Assembly (NCBI GenBank): GCA_009733775.1
Contig: WOGZ01000361.1
Span: 1-31,296 of the forward strand
From: Alectoria sarmentosa
Lineage: Eukaryota > Ascomycota > Lecanoromycetes > Lecanorales > Parmeliaceae
Reading direction: 5' to 3'
DNA: 31,296 bases
Below the pieces are notes generated by a model. It was not told the DNA's origin, made no database searches, and saw nothing but the letters and a program-made list of their open reading frames with translations. This document shows, piece by piece, positions 30,401 to 31,296 of the stretch. The number at the start of each line of letters is the position of its first letter. The stretch's first letter is position 1. The translations under genes and the position numbers were made by a program.

Positions 30401-31296
30401 AAATATTATATCTTTTATAAAATTTTATATCGATTTCATTCGATTAAATCAGATTATCGATAAAGATAAAAATAATATGATACGATATTTACGTTTGAAG
30501 ATTCTTGAAAATTTATAAAAGAATTAAGACGTATACGAAAATTTTAACGAGTTAACATTTATTAAAAAATATTTGCGAAAATTGAATAACATTTAACGTG
30601 CTAAATATAAAAAAAAATTTAAAACATTCACATTTAAAATTATATTCTTAATAAGAAAATCAATTATTTTAATAACGAGAATTATTCGCATTATAATAAC
30701 ATTTATAAAACTTATTATATCGATTTCATTTATTAAAATTAAAGTCGAAATCGATATTAAGAAATTTATGTGTTATAATTACAATCAAATTAAACACATC
30801 AAACGTGATTATTTTTAATCGAATAAAAAAGTTATTCGAATACATATTATAAAAATGAATAATAACGACGATGATGACTTAAAAGACTCTTCGAATAATT
30901 CAAAAAAAGATTAATTTTTTTCAAAATCACGATAAGAGATAATACGAACGTGTATTTAACGAATATTTTAAATGATTTTTTAACACGACGTTTTTTTCGA
31001 ATAATAATTACGTTATTATTATAAAATCGATAAATAATATTTACGAATTCTTTTATAAGTTGCGAATGTATCGAAATTTATATCGTTATTAATGAAATTA
31101 TCGTATTTAAGATATATAAACGCTTATAAATCGAGTTTTATTCTCTTTTCAAATCAAAATTATTATAAAATTATAATAAGCGATTATTTAAATAATTTAT
31201 CATTTATTATCTTTTATTTATTTTGAATATACATAATTATAAAAAAAAAATCTTATTTTATTTTTATCGCTTCGTTAAAATAACACGATTTGATTT
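27440..31296. repeat. AT-rich, RIP-like block (decayed repeats)
   Basis: Almost 3.9 kb of extremely AT-rich sequence without usable open frames, running off the right window edge. TpA is abundant and CpG words such as tcg and cga persist, a composition typical of RIP-mutated transposon sequence. One internal part (about 28690-29261) is the inverted partner of positions 1-571. A T-rich simple repeat of TTTTATTTTCTTTT type lies at about 29562-29613. No transposase or reverse-transcriptase motif can be read, so the element class is unknown. Confidence 0.85.
28690..29261. repeat. RIP-degraded repeat, right copy (inverted relative to 1-571)
   Basis: The reverse complement of this stretch aligns with positions 1-571 throughout. 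Examples are tcgtgattttttattcgata at the outer end and aagttaRctttattaaRaat at the inner end. Differences I checked at the inner end are C/G in the left copy against T/A here, in CpA, CpT and CpG contexts, so this copy is the more heavily mutated. The AT-rich sequence continues on both sides, so the ends of the full element are not visible. Confidence 0.87.

Noticed and set aside
27440..31296. CRISPR-like or satellite array in the AT-rich block
   Set aside because: No regular spacing of identical units. Apparent repetition is due to low complexity and RIP composition.

Overview
The window looks like part of a filamentous ascomycete (Pezizomycotina) nuclear genome. Genes carry short introns (about 47-75 nt, one of 202 nt) with GT..AG borders and CTRAY-like branch sites. 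The flanks are extremely AT-rich and ORF-free, with C-to-T/G-to-A divergence between repeat copies, as expected of repeat-induced point mutation (RIP). I cannot name genus or species.

Layout. Positions 1-571 and 27440-31296 are AT-rich blocks. The left 571 bp recurs in inverted orientation at about 28690-29261, so a roughly 28 kb gene-bearing island sits between two inverted copies of one decayed repeat. Within the island, left to right: a three-exon amidoligase-family gene (2179-3366, +); a large low-complexity conserved fungal protein (5261-9571, -) with an in-frame intron and four copies of a DLADFLR-like motif; a 4 kb stretch with no recognisable gene that ends in a cluster of GATA sites; a six-exon glutamine synthetase (13628-15147, +); a probable Mediator subunit Med1 (15646-17823, +); an ORMDL/Orm sphingolipid regulator (19293-19997, -); an MFS transporter (21373-22971, -); a secreted Kex2-type repeat precursor peptide (25009-25365, -); and a UstYa/DUF3328 oxidase-like protein (26159-27100, +).

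How they fit together. Glutamine synthetase, Med1 and Orm are core housekeeping genes with no functional link to each other. The right edge is accessory in character. The repeat precursor (signal peptide, three 18-residue units separated by Arg-Arg) lies divergently beside a DUF3328 protein with two HxxHC motifs, and an MFS exporter lies about 2 kb further away. That is the minimal gene content of a fungal dikaritin-type ribosomal peptide (RiPP) locus (ustiloxin, phomopsin and asperipin type). The core sequence is unlike the ones I know: the main 16-residue repeat has no aromatic residue, while the last, rearranged unit has Trp and Tyr. Two near-identical ATCCGGT(C/A)CGGA sites in the intergenic regions of this locus are candidate regulator sites.

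Limits. Exon structures were read by eye from splice signals and protein continuity. No searches were run, and family assignments rest on recognised motifs.
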